Positions 31,256 through 41,787 of a stretch of 64,000 nucleotides of DNA are shown in pieces. Below the pieces are notes generated by a model. The model did not search any database and had not been told where the DNA came from. It was given only the letters and a program-made list of their open reading frames with translations. Origin of the DNA: Streptomyces ambofaciens ATCC 23877 (GTDB lineage Bacteria; Actinomycetota; Actinomycetes; Streptomycetales; Streptomycetaceae); NCBI RefSeq assembly GCF_001267885.1, contig NZ_CP012382.1, positions 4,017,001 through 4,081,000 of the forward strand. The letters run 5' to 3'. A program made the position numbers and the translations under genes. Within the stretch, counting starts at the first letter, position 1; each line of letters opens with the position of its first letter.

Positions 31256-31957
31256 TCAGCGGGGTTCCTCACCCTCCGCCGCCTCGTCCTGCGCCTGCTT
31301 GGCCTGGACCTCGGGGTCGAGGATCGCCTCACCGGTGCCGTCCACCGACGTCAGCCGCCCCGCCTCCGGAACCTCGGTCGCCTCCGGCGGCTCCACCAGC
31401 CAGTCCGGGTTGGCCTGCTTGTCCCACCACTTCCAGGCGGCGAATGCGCCGCCCGCGACGACACCCGCCACCGCCAGGGCCTTGGCGATACGACCGGCCC
31501 TCGCCCGTCGCTGGTGCCTGCGCGTCAGCTTCTGGATCTCCTTGGCCGTGACCTGGCCCCGCAGCGCGGCCAGCGCGGCGGCACCCCGCGCCGCGGCCTC
31601 GTCCCTCACGGGTCCGGCCGCGGCCACCGCCTGCTCGATCATCGGCTTGGAGTAGTCGGCCGCCTGCCGGGCGGCCAGGCGCGTACGGACGGCAGCCTCC
31701 TGGGCGGCCGCGTCCATCTTCGGCGGAACATGCGTACGGGCCTGCTCCAACCGCGGCGCGACATGCGTGCCGTACTGGAGACGAGCCTGGCATGCGGCCT
31801 GCGACACCTTGGGCGCCAGCCGTCCGCGCGCCTCCTGTGCGTAGTGCGCGGCCCTGTCCTTGGCCGTGTCGGCGTAGGGCGCCACCACTTCCGCGGCGTG
31901 CAGCACGCTGTCCTTCGCCGAACCGGTCGCGGCGCGCACGCTGTCGATGCGGGTCAC
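31256..31957 (-). CDS. DUF5324 family protein
   Basis: A 233-residue protein starting MTRIDSVRAATGSAKDSVLH. The first ~150 residues are Ala-rich amphipathic helices with recurring AAPYADTAKDRAAHYAQEAR-like patterns, suggesting a coiled or apolipoprotein-like helix bundle. A basic patch (RRHQRRARAGRIAK) precedes a transmembrane helix (ALAVAGVVAGGAFAAWKWW, ~163-181) and an acidic tail. This matches the Streptomyces DUF5324 family as I know it. Function is unknown. The 397-bp upstream spacer (31958-32354) holds no gene I can support. Confidence 0.75.
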   Translation of the reverse strand: MTRIDSVRAATGSAKDSVLHAAEVVAPYADTAKDRAAHYAQEARGRLAPKVSQAACQARLQYGTHVAPRLEQARTHVPPKMDAAAQEAAVRTRLAARQAADYSKPMIEQAVAAAGPVRDEAAARGAAALAALRGQVTAKEIQKLTRRHQRRARAGRIAKALAVAGVVAGGAFAAWKWWDKQANPDWLVEPPEATEVPEAGRLTSVDGTGEAILDPEVQAKQAQDEAAEGEEPR

Positions 31958-32354
31958 GGGTTCCTCCTCCTCGGTGGCGTACGGTAATTCGACTTTCCAC
32001 CCTTTTACGGATCATGCCTGCGGACGCACTGCCAGGCATGTGAGGGCGGGCATCCGGGTCACGGACGATGTCTCCGGGCTCTCTGGGGCAAGTGATACGA
32101 AGTTGCGGACAAGAGCCGATCAATCTCGATAACGGATGAATACCGGGCAACGGGAGCCTGCCGACGACAATGCCACGGATCGGCGCCCCGCGCTCGTGAC
32201 CCAGTAGTACTCGTCGTAGCACCTCCTCCCGTCACCCGAGCGGGTATCCGCAACCGGCGTCGCCGAATCGGAGCAGGTTCCGCCCGCCGGTCGACGTACG
32301 CGCCCCGGGCCGTGCGAGGATCGGTGGGCACGAGAAGACGACGGAAGGCACATC

Positions 32355-32888
32355 GTGGCCGAGCAGCTCTACGCCACCCTGAAGACCAACTACGGCGACA
32401 TCGAGGTCCGGCTCCTGCCGAACCACGCCCCGAAGACGGTCAGGAACTTCGTCGAGCTCGCCAAGGGCGAGCGGGAGTGGACCAACCCCGAGACCGGGGA
32501 GAAGTCCACGGACCCGCTCTACGACGGCACGGTCTTCCACCGGGTGATCAGCGGCTTCATGATCCAGGGCGGCGACCCCCTGGGCAACGGCACCGGCGGC
32601 CCCGGTTACCAGTTCGAGGACGAGTTCCACCCCGACCTCGCCTTCGACAGGCCCTACCTCCTGGCGATGGCCAACGCCGGTCCCGGCACCAACGGTTCGC
32701 AGTTCTTCGTCACGGTCTCCCCGACGACCTGGCTGAACCGCAAGCACACGATCTTCGGCGAGGTCGCCGACGCCGCCGGCCGGAAGACCGTCGACACCAT
32801 CGCCGCCGTACAGACCAACCCGCGCACCGACCGTCCGCTCCAGGACGTCGTCATCGAGTCGGTCGTCGTCGAGACCCGCGAGGGCTGA
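32355..32888 (+). CDS. Cyclophilin-type peptidyl-prolyl cis-trans isomerase
   Basis: The 177-residue cytoplasmic cyclophilin has the family core: [20 protein letters not shown] with the catalytic Arg (FHRV), [15 protein letters not shown] and [11 protein letters not shown]. No signal peptide is present. The enzyme isomerises X-Pro bonds during folding. GTG start at 32355 behind GGAAGG. The counterpart in mycobacteria (ppiA) also lies between the gyrA-proximal tRNAs and crgA. Confidence 0.94.
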   Translation: MAEQLYATLKTNYGDIEVRLLPNHAPKTVRNFVELAKGEREWTNPETGEKSTDPLYDGTVFHRVISGFMIQGGDPLGNGTGGPGYQFEDEFHPDLAFDRPYLLAMANAGPGTNGSQFFVTVSPTTWLNRKHTIFGEVADAAGRKTVDTIAAVQTNPRTDRPLQDVVIESVVVETREG

Positions 32889-32916
32889 CCGAGCGGCACA
32901 CCGGGCAGGAACCAAA

Positions 32917-32948
32917 CGCCCCGCTCATCCGTAAAGATGGGCGGGGCG
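32917..32948 (+). terminator. Hairpin after the cyclophilin gene
   Basis: A 13-bp stem with one mismatch (32917-32929 with 32936-32948) around CGTAAA lies 28 bp after the cyclophilin stop and 43 bp before the rhomboid start. Confidence 0.7.
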
Positions 32949-32991
32949 GTGCGATGGCGCACACCGCTCGCAGGACGATCGAGGGGAAGCC

Positions 32992-33882
32992 ATGGATCAC
33001 GCGGCAGCCAGCTCACCCGATGCCCGGAGCCTGCCCGGCTGCTACCGCCACCCGGACCGTGAGACCGGCATCCGCTGCACCCGCTGCGAGCGGCCCATCT
33101 GCACGGACTGCATGGTCAACGCCTCCGTCGGCTTCCACTGCCCCGACTGCGCCGCCGGTCGCACGGGCGGCCACGGACCCGCCCCGGCCGCGTCCCGGCC
33201 GCGCACCCTGGCGGGCGGCACCGTCGCCGCCGACCCGCACCTCCTCACCAAGATCCTCATCGGGATCAACGCGGCGGTGTTCCTCGCCGTCCACGCCCTG
33301 TCGGACTCGTTCCTGAGCGACATGGTGCTGATCGGACGCTGGCCCCCGGCCCCCTTCGTCCCCACCGAGGGCGTCGCGGAGGGCGAGTGGTACCGCCTGG
33401 TCACCACGATGTTCACGCACGAGGAGATCTGGCACATCGGCTTCAACATGCTCAGCCTCTGGTTCCTCGGCGGCCCCCTGGAAGCGGCTCTCGGCAGAGC
33501 CCGCTACCTCACGCTCTACCTCGTCTCCGGCCTGGCCGGCAGCGCCCTCACCTACCTGCTCGCCTCGCCCAGCACGGCCACGCTCGGCGCCTCCGGCGCG
33601 GTCTTCGGACTGTTCGGCGCCACCGCCGCTCTCGTACGCCGGCTCAACGCGGACATGCGGCCGGTCGTCATCCTGCTGGCGATCAACCTGGTCTTCACCT
33701 TCACCTGGGCCAACATCGCCTGGCAGGCCCACATCGGCGGCCTCGTCGCCGGCGCCGTCGTCGGCTACGCCATGCTCCACGCACCGCGCGAGCGGCGCGT
33801 CCTCGTGCAGTACGGAGCCTGCGCGCTGGTTCTCGTGGCCGTCGTAGGGGTGACCCTGTTGAGGACCGTCCAGCTCACCTGA
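32992..33882 (+). CDS. Rhomboid family intramembrane serine protease with N-terminal zinc finger
   Basis: The 296-residue protein starts with a Cys/His-rich module (C17, C29, C32, C37, C40, H49, C50, C53: CTRCERPICTDC and FHCPDC), a B-box-like zinc finger on the cytoplasmic side. A rhomboid domain follows. The catalytic serine is S201 in GASGAVFG and the histidine is H247 in AHIGGLVAG. HIGFNMLSLWFLGGPLE is the conserved helix-2 region. Six or so membrane helices are visible. The substrate is unknown. ATG start behind GGGGAAGCC. It converges with crgA across a DnaA-box-rich spacer. Confidence 0.93.
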   Translation: MDHAAASSPDARSLPGCYRHPDRETGIRCTRCERPICTDCMVNASVGFHCPDCAAGRTGGHGPAPAASRPRTLAGGTVAADPHLLTKILIGINAAVFLAVHALSDSFLSDMVLIGRWPPAPFVPTEGVAEGEWYRLVTTMFTHEEIWHIGFNMLSLWFLGGPLEAALGRARYLTLYLVSGLAGSALTYLLASPSTATLGASGAVFGLFGATAALVRRLNADMRPVVILLAINLVFTFTWANIAWQAHIGGLVAGAVVGYAMLHAPRERRVLVQYGACALVLVAVVGVTLLRTVQLT

Positions 33883-33890
33883 GCACAGGT

Positions 33891-34106
33891 TTGTCCACAG
33901 CGGGTGCCCGATCTTGTGCACAGCGTGCGGGAACAGGTGTGCCCCCTGTCACTGACCCGTGTTTTCGCAGGTCAGGCAGGGGGCGAACATGTTTTCGGTT
34001 GCCGGTACTTCCGTCACACCGGCGTCAATGCCCAGCGGGTTATCCACAGATCGTCTTTCTTTTCCCCACCGTGTGGACAGCGCCTGTGGATAACTCCGTG
34101 GATAGC
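33891..34106. other. Cluster of DnaA boxes outside oriC
   Basis: In the 257-bp convergent spacer between the rhomboid gene and crgA I see TTGTCCACA at 33891 (perfect), TTGTGCACA at 33914 (8/9), TTATCCACA at 34040 (8/9), TGTGGACAG at 34072 (8/9, reverse), TGTGGATAA at 34085 (8/9, reverse) and CGTGGATAG at 34098 (7/9, reverse). Titrating DnaA-box clusters near oriC have been described in S. coelicolor; this could be such a site, ~27 kb from oriC. Confidence 0.75.
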
Positions 34107-34139
34107 CCTGGGCAGAGCTGCTGTCGGGCTATCGCCGGG

Positions 34140-34394
34140 CTACTTCCACTGCGTGGAGACGCCGAATCCGGCGGCGATGAAACCGAAGCCCACCACGATG
34201 TTCCAGTTGCCCAGCGAGTCGACGGGGAGGGAACCGTCGGTGACGTAGAAGAGGACGATCCAGGCGAGGCCGATGACGAACATGGCCAGCATGACGGGCG
34301 CGACCCAGCCGCGGCTCGTCAGCTTGATGGTGGTCGCCTGCTTCGAGGGCGGCGGCGTGTAATCGGCCTTCTTGCGGATACGTGACTTCGGCAC
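34140..34394 (-). CDS. crgA: Cell division protein CrgA
   Basis: 84 residues from GTG 34394 ([19 protein letters not shown]) behind AGGAGAGACC, with two transmembrane helices ([20 protein letters not shown] and [17 protein letters not shown]) joined by a short outside loop. Length and sequence match CrgA, a small membrane protein that restrains FtsZ ring formation in Streptomyces aerial hyphae and interacts with divisome and wall-synthesis proteins. It is divergent from the DUF881 gene, as in mycobacteria. Confidence 0.95.
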   Translation of the reverse strand: MPKSRIRKKADYTPPPSKQATTIKLTSRGWVAPVMLAMFVIGLAWIVLFYVTDGSLPVDSLGNWNIVVGFGFIAAGFGVSTQWK

Positions 34395-34515
34395 GAGGGT
34401 CTCTCCTGTCGATGCGCTGCGTGGCCGCGCAGGGAACGGGGTCGGGGACTTCGAGCGCTCCCCCGGGCGTCCGTTAGCGTAGTGCTTCCGTGGCGCCGAA
34501 GGAGATAAGGGTACG

Positions 34516-35295
34516 TTGAGCAATTCTGCCGACTCCCCCCAGGCGGGATCCAGCCCTGTCCGCCGGCGCCGTTTCCGGCCCTTGCGGGTACTCACGGCGG
34601 CCGTCTTCGCTCTCGCGGGGCTCATTTTCTTCACCAGCTTCGACACCGCCAAAGGCACCGATATCCGTACGGACGCCTCTTTGCTCAAGTTGTCCGATCT
34701 CATCCACGAGCGCAGCCGGGAGAACGGCGGCCTGGAGGAGTCCAACGCGGCCCTGCGCGAGGACGTCGACGCGCTCGCCGACCGGGACGACGGCAGCACC
34801 AAGGCCGAGGACGACAAGCTCGCGGAGCTGGAGAAGAAGGCGGGCACGCACAAGCTGAAGGGCGAGGCGATATCGGTCACGCTCGACGACGCCCCGCCGG
34901 ACGCCACCGCCAAGCTGCCCGGCTACCCGGAGCCGCAGCCCGACTACCTGGTGATCCACCAGCAGGACCTCCAGGCGGTCGTGAACGCGCTCTGGCAGGG
35001 CGGCGCCGAGGGCATCAAGGTCATGGACCAGCGGCTGATCTCCACCAGCGCGGTGCGCTGCGTGGGCAACACCCTGATCCTGCAGGGCCGCGTCTACTCA
35101 CCGCCGTACAAGATCCAGGCGGTCGGTGATCCGGAGCGGCTGAAGGAGGCGCTCGCGGCGTCGCCGACGATCCAGAACTACATGGTGTACGTCAACGTCT
35201 ACGGGCTCGGCTGGAAGGTCGAGGACGACGGGACGGTGACGCTGCCGGGTTACTCGGGCACGGCGGACCTGCACTACGCCCAGCCTGTGGATTGA
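34516..35295 (+). CDS. DUF881 family membrane-anchored protein
   Basis: A 259-residue protein with a TTG start at 34516 behind GGAGATAAGGG. A basic N-terminus (RRRRFRPLR) precedes one transmembrane helix ([18 protein letters not shown], ~25-42), then an outside coiled-coil stretch ([20 protein letters not shown], then [12 protein letters not shown]) and the DUF881 core ([44 protein letters not shown]). Its place next to crgA matches mycobacteria, where a division or envelope role is suspected. DUF881 proteins also neighbour sortases and wall genes. Confidence 0.9.
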   Translation: MSNSADSPQAGSSPVRRRRFRPLRVLTAAVFALAGLIFFTSFDTAKGTDIRTDASLLKLSDLIHERSRENGGLEESNAALREDVDALADRDDGSTKAEDDKLAELEKKAGTHKLKGEAISVTLDDAPPDATAKLPGYPEPQPDYLVIHQQDLQAVVNALWQGGAEGIKVMDQRLISTSAVRCVGNTLILQGRVYSPPYKIQAVGDPERLKEALAASPTIQNYMVYVNVYGLGWKVEDDGTVTLPGYSGTADLHYAQPVD

Positions 35296-35376
35296 CGCCG
35301 TTCCGGAGGGCACCACGCCGCTAGTCTGGTGCGGTACGGCGTGAGTCTGGCGCCGTGGTGCGACGGAAGGGACGGC

Positions 35377-35538
35377 ATGTACGGCTGGATCTGGCGGCAT
35401 CTGCCGGGGAACGCGTGGGTGAAGGCACTGCTCTCACTCGTGCTGGCGGTGGCCGTGGTCTACGTCCTCTTCCAGTACGTCTTCCCGTGGGCCGAACCGC
35501 TGCTTCCCTTCAACGATGTGACGGTGGACAACCAGTGA
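35377..35538 (+). CDS. Conserved small membrane protein (53 residues)
   Basis: Begins MYGWIWRHLPGNAWVKALLS, followed by a single membrane helix (LVLAVAVVYVLFQYVFPW) and the tail AEPLLPFNDVTVDNQ. GGAAGGG precedes the ATG. The stop overlaps the GTG of the glutaminase gene (GTGA, 35535-35538), so translation is coupled. Small proteins of this kind recur at this locus in Streptomyces. Its job is unknown; context suggests the envelope. Confidence 0.82.
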   Translation: MYGWIWRHLPGNAWVKALLSLVLAVAVVYVLFQYVFPWAEPLLPFNDVTVDNQ

Positions 35539-36173
35539 GCGCGCGCATCCTCGTCGTCGACAACTACGACAGCTTCGTCTTCAACCTGGTCCAGTACCTG
35601 TACCAGCTGGGCGCCGAGTGCGAGGTGCTGCGCAACGACGAGGTGTCCACGGCGCACGCGCAGGACGGCTTCGACGGCGTGCTGCTCTCCCCCGGACCGG
35701 GCACGCCGGAGCAGGCGGGGGTCTGCGTGGAGATGGTGCGGCACTGCGCGGCGACCGGGGTGCCGGTCTTCGGTGTCTGCCTCGGCATGCAGTCCATGCA
35801 GGTGGCGTACGGCGGCGTGGTGGACCGGGCGCCGGAGCTGCTGCACGGCAAGACCTCACCGGTCGAGCACACGGGCCGGGGCGTCTTCGCGGGCCTGCCC
35901 TCGCCCTTCACGGCGACGCGGTACCACTCGTTGGCGGCGGAGCCGGCCACGGTGCCGGCCGAGCTGGAGGTGACGGCGCGTACGCACGACGGGATCGTGA
36001 TGGGGCTGCGCCACCGTGAGCTGCCCGTGGAGGGCGTGCAGTTCCATCCGGAGTCGGTGCTCACCGAGCACGGGCACCGGATGCTGGCCAACTGGCTGGC
36101 GGAGTGCGGCGACCAGGGCGCGGTGGCGAGGTCGGCGGGGCTCGCCCCGGTGGTGGGCAGGGCCACGGCGTGA
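35535..36173 (+). CDS. Glutamine amidotransferase subunit (aminodeoxychorismate/anthranilate synthase component II)
   Basis: A 212-residue class I glutaminase with the family start ILVVDNYDSFVFNLVQYL, the oxyanion segment LSPGPGTPEQAG, nucleophile Cys82 in FGVCLGMQ, and His171/Glu173 in FHPES. It supplies ammonia to a TrpE- or PabB-type partner, which is not nearby. The mycobacterial gene at the same position is called trpG. Whether it serves folate or tryptophan synthesis is not decided by the sequence. GTG start overlaps the upstream stop, and its own stop overlaps the sortase start. Confidence 0.92.
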   Translation: MSARILVVDNYDSFVFNLVQYLYQLGAECEVLRNDEVSTAHAQDGFDGVLLSPGPGTPEQAGVCVEMVRHCAATGVPVFGVCLGMQSMQVAYGGVVDRAPELLHGKTSPVEHTGRGVFAGLPSPFTATRYHSLAAEPATVPAELEVTARTHDGIVMGLRHRELPVEGVQFHPESVLTEHGHRMLANWLAECGDQGAVARSAGLAPVVGRATA

Positions 36174-37219
36174 CCGCGCTGCGCCCCGAGCGCGACTCCG
36201 GCGCGGCCGGTGACCAGGGATCCTCGTACGGGTGGCCGTACGGGGATTCCGGTGCGTTCGGGGACGGTCGTCACGAGGACCTCTCGTCGACCGGGCCGTA
36301 CGGCCCGGTCGTCGACGACGAGACGGTGGCGCTGCGGGTGCCCGGCCCGCCGCCGGCGCGGGCCGGGGCGGCTCCTCCCGCGGACAGCCCGGCGGTCGGT
36401 GGGCGCGCGGCCCGCAGGAAGGCCGCGAAACGGCGTCACGGGCGCCGTGGGGCGTCCCGCGGGCCGTCGACGGTGTCCGGGTCGGCCGCCGAGCCGAAAG
36501 CGCCTCTGTCGCGCGTGGAGGCGCGTCGGCAGGCCCGTGCGCGCAAGCCGGGTGCCGCGGTGATCGCCAGCCGTGCGATAGGCGAGGTCTTCATCACGAC
36601 CGGCGTGCTGATGCTGCTGTTCGTCACCTACCAGTTGTGGTGGACGAACGTGCGGGCGCAGGCGCAGGCGGACAGGGCGGCGAGCAACCTGCAGGACGAC
36701 TGGGCGAGCGGGAAGCGCAATCCGGGGACCTTCGAACCGGGGCAGGGCTTCGCGCTGCTGCACATCCCCAAGCTGGACGTCGTGGTGCCGATCGCGGAGG
36801 GCATCAACAGCAAGAAGGTGCTGGACCGGGGCATGGTCGGGCACTACGCCGAGGGCGCGCTGAAGACGGCGATGCCGGACGCGAAGACGGGCAACTTCGG
36901 GCTGGCGGGGCACCGCAACACGCACGGGGAGCCGTTCCGGTACATCAACAGGCTGAGCCCGGGCGATCCGATCGTCGTGGAGACGCAGGACGAGTACTTC
37001 GTCTACAAGATGGCGTCGATCCTTCCGGTGACGTCGCCGAGCAACGTCAGCGTCCTCGACCCGGTGCCCCAGCAGTCCGGCTTCAAGGAGCCCGGCCGCT
37101 ACATCACCCTCACCACCTGCACGCCGGAGTTCACGAGCAAGTACCGCATGATCGTCTGGGGCAAGATGGTCGAGGAACGGCCGCGCAGCAAGGGCAAGCC
37201 GGATGCGCTCGTCAGTTAA
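36170..37219 (+). CDS. srtE1: Class E sortase, first copy
   Basis: A 349-residue transpeptidase: a ~135-residue disordered, basic N-terminal region, a transmembrane helix (137-157) and an extracytoplasmic sortase domain. The catalytic triad is His248 (GLAGHRNTHG), Cys317 (ITLTTCTP) and Arg326 (SKYRMIVWG). Class E sortases of Streptomyces attach LAxTG-bearing proteins, including long chaplins, to peptidoglycan. The position matches SrtE1 of S. coelicolor. Start GTG 36170 overlaps the glutaminase stop. The long cytoplasmic extension distinguishes it from the second copy. Confidence 0.93.
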   Translation: MTALRPERDSGAAGDQGSSYGWPYGDSGAFGDGRHEDLSSTGPYGPVVDDETVALRVPGPPPARAGAAPPADSPAVGGRAARRKAAKRRHGRRGASRGPSTVSGSAAEPKAPLSRVEARRQARARKPGAAVIASRAIGEVFITTGVLMLLFVTYQLWWTNVRAQAQADRAASNLQDDWASGKRNPGTFEPGQGFALLHIPKLDVVVPIAEGINSKKVLDRGMVGHYAEGALKTAMPDAKTGNFGLAGHRNTHGEPFRYINRLSPGDPIVVETQDEYFVYKMASILPVTSPSNVSVLDPVPQQSGFKEPGRYITLTTCTPEFTSKYRMIVWGKMVEERPRSKGKPDALVS

Positions 37220-37232
37220 GGGCGGATGACCA

Positions 37233-38000
37233 GTGGCATCGACCACCGACACGCAGCACCAGGAGCACGCCGGCGAGGACGGCCCACCGGAGCCCGCGGC
37301 ACGCCGCCGCGGCCCCGGGCGGATCGTCGCCCAGGTCGTCAGCGTCTTCGGCGAACTGCTCATCACCGCGGGCCTGGTGCTCGGCCTGTTCGTCGTCTAC
37401 TCCCTGTGGTGGACGAACGTGGTCGCCGACCGCGCGGCGGACGAGCAGGCCGACAAGGTCCGTGACGACTGGGCCCAGGACCGGGTCGGGCCGGACGGCC
37501 CGGGAGCGCTCGACACCAGGGCGGGCATCGGCTTCCTGCACGTGCCGGCGATGGGGAACGGCGACATCCTGGTCGAGAAGGGCACGTCGATGAAGATCCT
37601 CAACGACGGCGTGGCCGGCTACTACACGGACCCGGTGAAGGCGACGCTGCCCACGTCGGGCAAGAAGGGCAACTTCTCGCTCGCGGCCCACCGCGACGGG
37701 CACGGGGCGAAGTTCCACAAGATCGACAAGATAGAGGAGGGCGACCCGATCGTCTTCGAGACGAAGGACACCTGGTACGTCTACAAGACCTACGCCGTCC
37801 TTCGCGAGACCTCGAAGTTCAACGTCAAGGTCCTCGACGCGGTGCCCCGGGAGTCCGGCAAGAAGAAGCCCGGCCGCTACATCACCCTGACGACCTGCAC
37901 ACCGGTGTACACGAGCAAGTACCGGTACGTGGTCTGGGGCGAACTGGTCCGCACGGAGAAGGTGGACGGGGACCGGACGCCCCCGGCGGAGCTGCGGTGA
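37233..38000 (+). CDS. srtE2: Class E sortase, second copy
   Basis: A 255-residue paralogue of the preceding gene with a short cytoplasmic part, transmembrane helix at ~35-60 and the triad His153 (SLAAHRDGHG), Cys222 (ITLTTCTP) and Arg231 (SKYRYVVWG). The GTG start is 13 bases after the first sortase stop, so they are co-transcribed. In S. coelicolor the two sortases act together in surface display of chaplins needed for aerial growth; overlap of substrates here is inferred from that. Confidence 0.93.
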   Translation: MASTTDTQHQEHAGEDGPPEPAARRRGPGRIVAQVVSVFGELLITAGLVLGLFVVYSLWWTNVVADRAADEQADKVRDDWAQDRVGPDGPGALDTRAGIGFLHVPAMGNGDILVEKGTSMKILNDGVAGYYTDPVKATLPTSGKKGNFSLAAHRDGHGAKFHKIDKIEEGDPIVFETKDTWYVYKTYAVLRETSKFNVKVLDAVPRESGKKKPGRYITLTTCTPVYTSKYRYVVWGELVRTEKVDGDRTPPAELR

Positions 38001-38059
38001 GCTGACGGTGCGTGTCCGGGACCTCGGCCCCGGACACGCGAAGGGCCCCGAGAACGCGA

Positions 38060-38097
38060 AGGAGCCCCGGTCCCTCGTCCGAGGGACCGGGGCTCCT
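38060..38097. terminator. Perfect inverted repeat between sortase and pknB operons
   Basis: An 18-base perfect inverted repeat (38060-38077 and 38080-38097) lies between the convergent srtE2 and pknB stops. The nominal 2-base loop means the top pairs stay open. It is a likely bidirectional terminator. Confidence 0.9.
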
Positions 38098-38105
38098 GCG
38101 GTGGG

Positions 38106-40124
<2,019 letters not shown>

Positions 40125-40231
40125 GGTTACCTACCAGCCCTCTCCGTCGGTCCCGACCGGCATGCTTGTACGGTCGGAGGCTGCCGTCCGGCCTACCGTA
40201 CCCGGCTCGTTCCGGGTGACCTGGCCAAGCT

Positions 40232-40257
40232 CGATACCCGATACAGGACCGGTATCG
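40232..40257. promoter_or_regulatory. Inverted repeat upstream of pknB
   Basis: CGATACC (40232-40238) and GGTATCG (40251-40257) form a 7-bp dyad with a 12-base spacer in the 190-bp pbpA-pknB spacer. It may be an operator or part of a pknB promoter. No matching site was found elsewhere. Confidence 0.3.
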
Positions 40258-40314
40258 CAACGTGCGCCTATGTGAAGGGGACGTGACCGGAGTCACGCCC
40301 TGTTCAGCTCGTGG

Positions 40315-41787
40315 TCACTTCTTGCTGTCCAGAACGGCCTCCATCACGTTCTTCGCGATCGGCGCCGCGAGGCCGCCGCCGGAGATGTCGTCGCGGACGG
40401 CGTTCTCGTCCTCGATCACCACGGCCACGGCGACGGGCGCGCTGCCGTCGTCGCCCTTGGCGTACGAGATGAACCAGGCGTAGGGGTTCTCGCTGTTGTC
40501 GACGCCGTGCTGTGCGGTGCCGGTCTTGCCGCCGACGGTGACGCCGTCGATCCGGGCGTTGGTTCCCGTGCCGTCCTCCACGACGGTCTCCATCATGGAC
40601 TGCAGGATCTGGGCGTTGTCCGCGGAGAGCGGCTTGCTCATCTCCTCGGGCTCCGTCTTCTCGATGGTGTCGAGGTTCGGGGCCTGGAGCTCGTCGACCA
40701 TGTACGGCTTCATCAGCGTGCCGTTGTTGGCGATGGCCGAGGTGACCATGGCCATCTGGAGCGGGGTGGCGGCGGTGTTGTACTGGCCGATGGAGGAGAG
40801 CGCGGTCTGCGACGGGTTCATGTCGTCGGAGAAGACCGAGGCGCTGGAGCGGACGGGGACGAACTGCTCCTCGGTGAAGCCGAACTTCTTGGCCGTCTCG
40901 AGCATCTCGTCGTTGCCGAGGTCGGAGCCGATCTTGCCGAAGACCGTGTTGCAGGACACGCGCAGGGCCTCGCGGAGGGTGGCGTTCTCACAGGGGAGGT
41001 CGCCCTCGTTGGGCAGTTCGGTGGTGGTGCCCGGCATGGTCCAGGGCAGCGGGGAGTCCGTCTTCTCGTCCGCCGAGTCGTACCTGCCGTGCTCCAGTGC
41101 GGCGGCCGCGGTGAGCACCTTGAAGGTGGAGCCGGGCGGGTAGACCTCGCGCAGGGCGCGGTTGAGCATCGGGTCGTTCGGGTTGTTCTTCTTCTGGAGC
41201 CTGTTCCAGGCCTCGCCGGCCGCTTCGTTGCTGCCGGCGATCGCGGTGGGGTCGTACGACGGGTAGGAGGCCATCGAGAGGATCTTGCCGGTGGACGGTT
41301 CGAGCGCCACGACGGATCCCTTGGCGCCCTGCTTCTTCAGACCGTCGTAGGCGGCCTTCTGCGCGGCGCTGTTCAGGGTGGTGACGACGTTGCCGCCCTC
41401 GCGCTTGCGGCCCGTGATCATGTCGAGGGTGTTGCGGAAGAAGAGCCGGTCGTCGTTGCCGGTGAGGATGCCGTCGTCGATGGCCTCGAGCTGCGTCGCG
41501 CCGTAGGCCTGGGAGACGTAGCCGGTGACGGGCGCCCACATGGCGCCGTCCTTGTAGGTGCGCTTGTACTTGAAGTCGCCCTTGGTGGTGGCGTGTCCGG
41601 TGATGGCCTTGCCGTCGACGATGATGTCGCCGCGCGGGGTGGCGTACCGCTCGATGGCGACACGGCGGTTGTGCTCGTCCTCCTTGAGCTCGTCGGCCTG
41701 GACGTACTGGAGCCAGTTGTCGCGGACGAGCAGGGTGAGGACCAGGAGGCCGCAGAAGATCGCGATGCGGCGCAGTGGCTTGTTCAC
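40315..41787 (-). CDS. pbpA: Class B penicillin-binding protein (PbpA)
   Basis: A 490-residue transpeptidase with a short cytoplasmic N-terminus and a signal-anchor helix (~8-22). An N-terminal module (YATPRGDIIVDGKAITG) precedes the penicillin-binding domain with SxxK at S220-K223 (PPGSTFKVL), SxN-type SCN at 278-280 and KTG at 421-423. It crosslinks peptidoglycan with the RodA-family glycosyltransferase encoded just upstream. The GTG start overlaps the RodA stop by four bases (41784-41787). Confidence 0.95.
   Translation of the reverse strand: MNKPLRRIAIFCGLLVLTLLVRDNWLQYVQADELKEDEHNRRVAIERYATPRGDIIVDGKAITGHATTKGDFKYKRTYKDGAMWAPVTGYVSQAYGATQLEAIDDGILTGNDDRLFFRNTLDMITGRKREGGNVVTTLNSAAQKAAYDGLKKQGAKGSVVALEPSTGKILSMASYPSYDPTAIAGSNEAAGEAWNRLQKKNNPNDPMLNRALREVYPPGSTFKVLTAAAALEHGRYDSADEKTDSPLPWTMPGTTTELPNEGDLPCENATLREALRVSCNTVFGKIGSDLGNDEMLETAKKFGFTEEQFVPVRSSASVFSDDMNPSQTALSSIGQYNTAATPLQMAMVTSAIANNGTLMKPYMVDELQAPNLDTIEKTEPEEMSKPLSADNAQILQSMMETVVEDGTGTNARIDGVTVGGKTGTAQHGVDNSENPYAWFISYAKGDDGSAPVAVAVVIEDENAVRDDISGGGLAAPIAKNVMEAVLDSKK

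Noticed and set aside
31958..32354. Small frames in the DUF5324-cyclophilin spacer
   Set aside because: No ribosome binding site, poor codon bias and no recognisable protein.
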